DNA from: Gammaproteobacteria bacterium
GTDB lineage: Bacteria; Pseudomonadota; Gammaproteobacteria; Steroidobacterales; UBA11654
Reading direction: 5' to 3'
NCBI GenBank assembly: GCA_012965065.1
Contig: DTSX01000106.1
Location: forward strand, 1-6,651
DNA: 6,651 nucleotides
The notes below the pieces were generated by a model, which saw only the letters and a program-made list of their open reading frames with translations, searched no databases and was not told the DNA's origin. Below are positions 5,937 through 6,651 of this stretch, piece by piece (within the stretch, counting starts at the first letter, position 1; each line of letters starts with the position of its first letter). A program made the position numbers and the translations under genes.

Positions 5937-6651
5937 TGGCATCCAAGACCAAATTATCAAAAGAGATTTTGACAAAAATTAACCATAGACTTCGCTTAAA
6001 CGAAGACAATGATTTGGTGCAACTAATCAATCAAGGTCACCAGGGCATTGCATTTCAAATGGATGTGGATGGGCAATCTTTTTTAGTTAAAAAAACTAAT
6101 CAACCAAGTCCCTTAGCAGGACGTATAAGCCAATATTTCATCAATCATGAATACAAAATCTACCAAAGATTGAAAGGTATAACAGGCATTCCTAAATGCT
6201 ATGGATTGAGTGACGATGGCAGTCTAATCCTTGAATACATCGATGGACATTCTTACAGGGAAAAAGAACGAACTCTTGAGGGTCGAGACCAGTTTTTTGC
6301 AGATCTGCTCACCCTTATTTTAACCATCCATGCAGGTGGAGTCAGTCATGGGGATTTGAAACGAAAAGATAACATTTTAATTGGGGAGAATAACCAACCT
6401 TATTTGATTGATTTTGGTACGGCTATGACTCTTAATCCCAAAGATCAATTCATTAAACGCTGGCTCTATAATTTCTCCAAACAAACGGACCTTAATGCCT
6501 GGATTAAACACAAATATTCCAGACAATACGATCGGATTGAAGAAGATGACCTTGTCTATTACTCGTCGAGTAAAATGGATAAACTAGTTAGACTGACGAG
6601 AAGATTCTGGCGTACACTAACCTTCAGGCAACTCAGAAAAAAGAGAGAGCA
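5936..6651 (+). CDS. Small-molecule or protein kinase of the protein-kinase fold (LPS/Kdo-kinase- or RIO-like), C-terminus cut by window edge
   Basis: A kinase-fold protein read for 238 codons to the window edge without a stop. Visible motifs: a glycine-loop-like NQGHQGIAF (32-40), ATP-binding Lys52 or Lys53 (FLVKK), Glu72 (NHEYKIY) as the partner glutamate, catalytic loop HGDLKRKDN (138-146, Asp140 and Asn146), and metal-binding DFG at 159-161. All the residues needed for phosphotransfer are therefore present. Its compact size and the HGDLKRKDNIL loop resemble the Kdo/WaaP lipopolysaccharide-kinase and RIO-like groups more than regulatory Ser/Thr kinases, and there is no membrane segment in the visible part. 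The end is Lys/Arg-rich (LVRLTRRFWRTL), which could favour membrane surfaces. It starts at ATG 5936 sharing one base with the methyltransferase stop, so the two are probably co-translated. The phosphate acceptor is unknown. Confidence 0.85.
   Translation, partial: MASKTKLSKEILTKINHRLRLNEDNDLVQLINQGHQGIAFQMDVDGQSFLVKKTNQPSPLAGRISQYFINHEYKIYQRLKGITGIPKCYGLSDDGSLILEYIDGHSYREKERTLEGRDQFFADLLTLILTIHAGGVSHGDLKRKDNILIGENNQPYLIDFGTAMTLNPKDQFIKRWLYNFSKQTDLNAWIKHKYSRQYDRIEEDDLVYYSSSKMDKLVRLTRRFWRTLTFRQLRKKRE

Noticed and set aside
1..6651. tRNA, rRNA, CRISPR array, insertion sequence or rho-independent terminator
   Set aside because: I saw no cloverleaf, regular spaced repeats, transposase motifs, or GC-rich stem followed by a T-run at a gene end. 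Both runs leave the window before their ends.

Overview
The window looks like bacterial chromosome of moderate to low GC. It holds seven densely packed protein genes in two divergent runs, with no RNA genes, mobile elements or CRISPR. An FNR-type palindrome, a class I cytochrome c, a lipoprotein signal and an ICMT-like methyltransferase suggest a respiring Gram-negative bacterium. A gammaproteobacterium is plausible, but the sequence does not prove it.

The minus-strand run reads leftward from about 4358. It encodes an exported monoheme cytochrome c with an extra C-terminal domain, then a DUF169-family protein whose C-terminus matches the PCP_red domain (the C-terminal domain of BchB/ChlB of light-independent protochlorophyllide reductase). 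A short-chain dehydrogenase and an amidohydrolase_3 (YtcJ-like) lipoprotein follow; the latter is cut by the left edge of the window. Gaps between these genes are 25, 7 and 14 nt, so they probably form one transcription unit.

The plus-strand run reads rightward from 4460. It encodes a flavin-reductase-like split-barrel protein that also ends in a PCP_red-like domain, then a small membrane methyltransferase of the ICMT/PEMT type, then a protein-kinase-fold protein cut by the right edge. These genes overlap by 14 and 1 nt, which indicates translational coupling.

The two runs share a roughly 100 bp control region (4359-4459). It contains a near-consensus FNR/Anr/Dnr-type box (4373-4386). A plausible sigma-70 promoter for the plus genes lies so that the box would sit near -61, and there is a good Shine-Dalgarno sequence before a TTG start.

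The most interesting point is that two unrelated cytoplasmic proteins, one DUF169 and one flavin-reductase-like, each carry a C-terminal PCP_red-like domain. They lie on opposite sides of a cytochrome c gene and a candidate oxygen- or NO-responsive site, with no photosynthesis gene in view. I infer, without proof, a small redox system built around a shared partner or cofactor. The substrate is not evident. The SDR, methyltransferase, amidohydrolase and kinase could be tailoring enzymes of the same system or simply neighbours.
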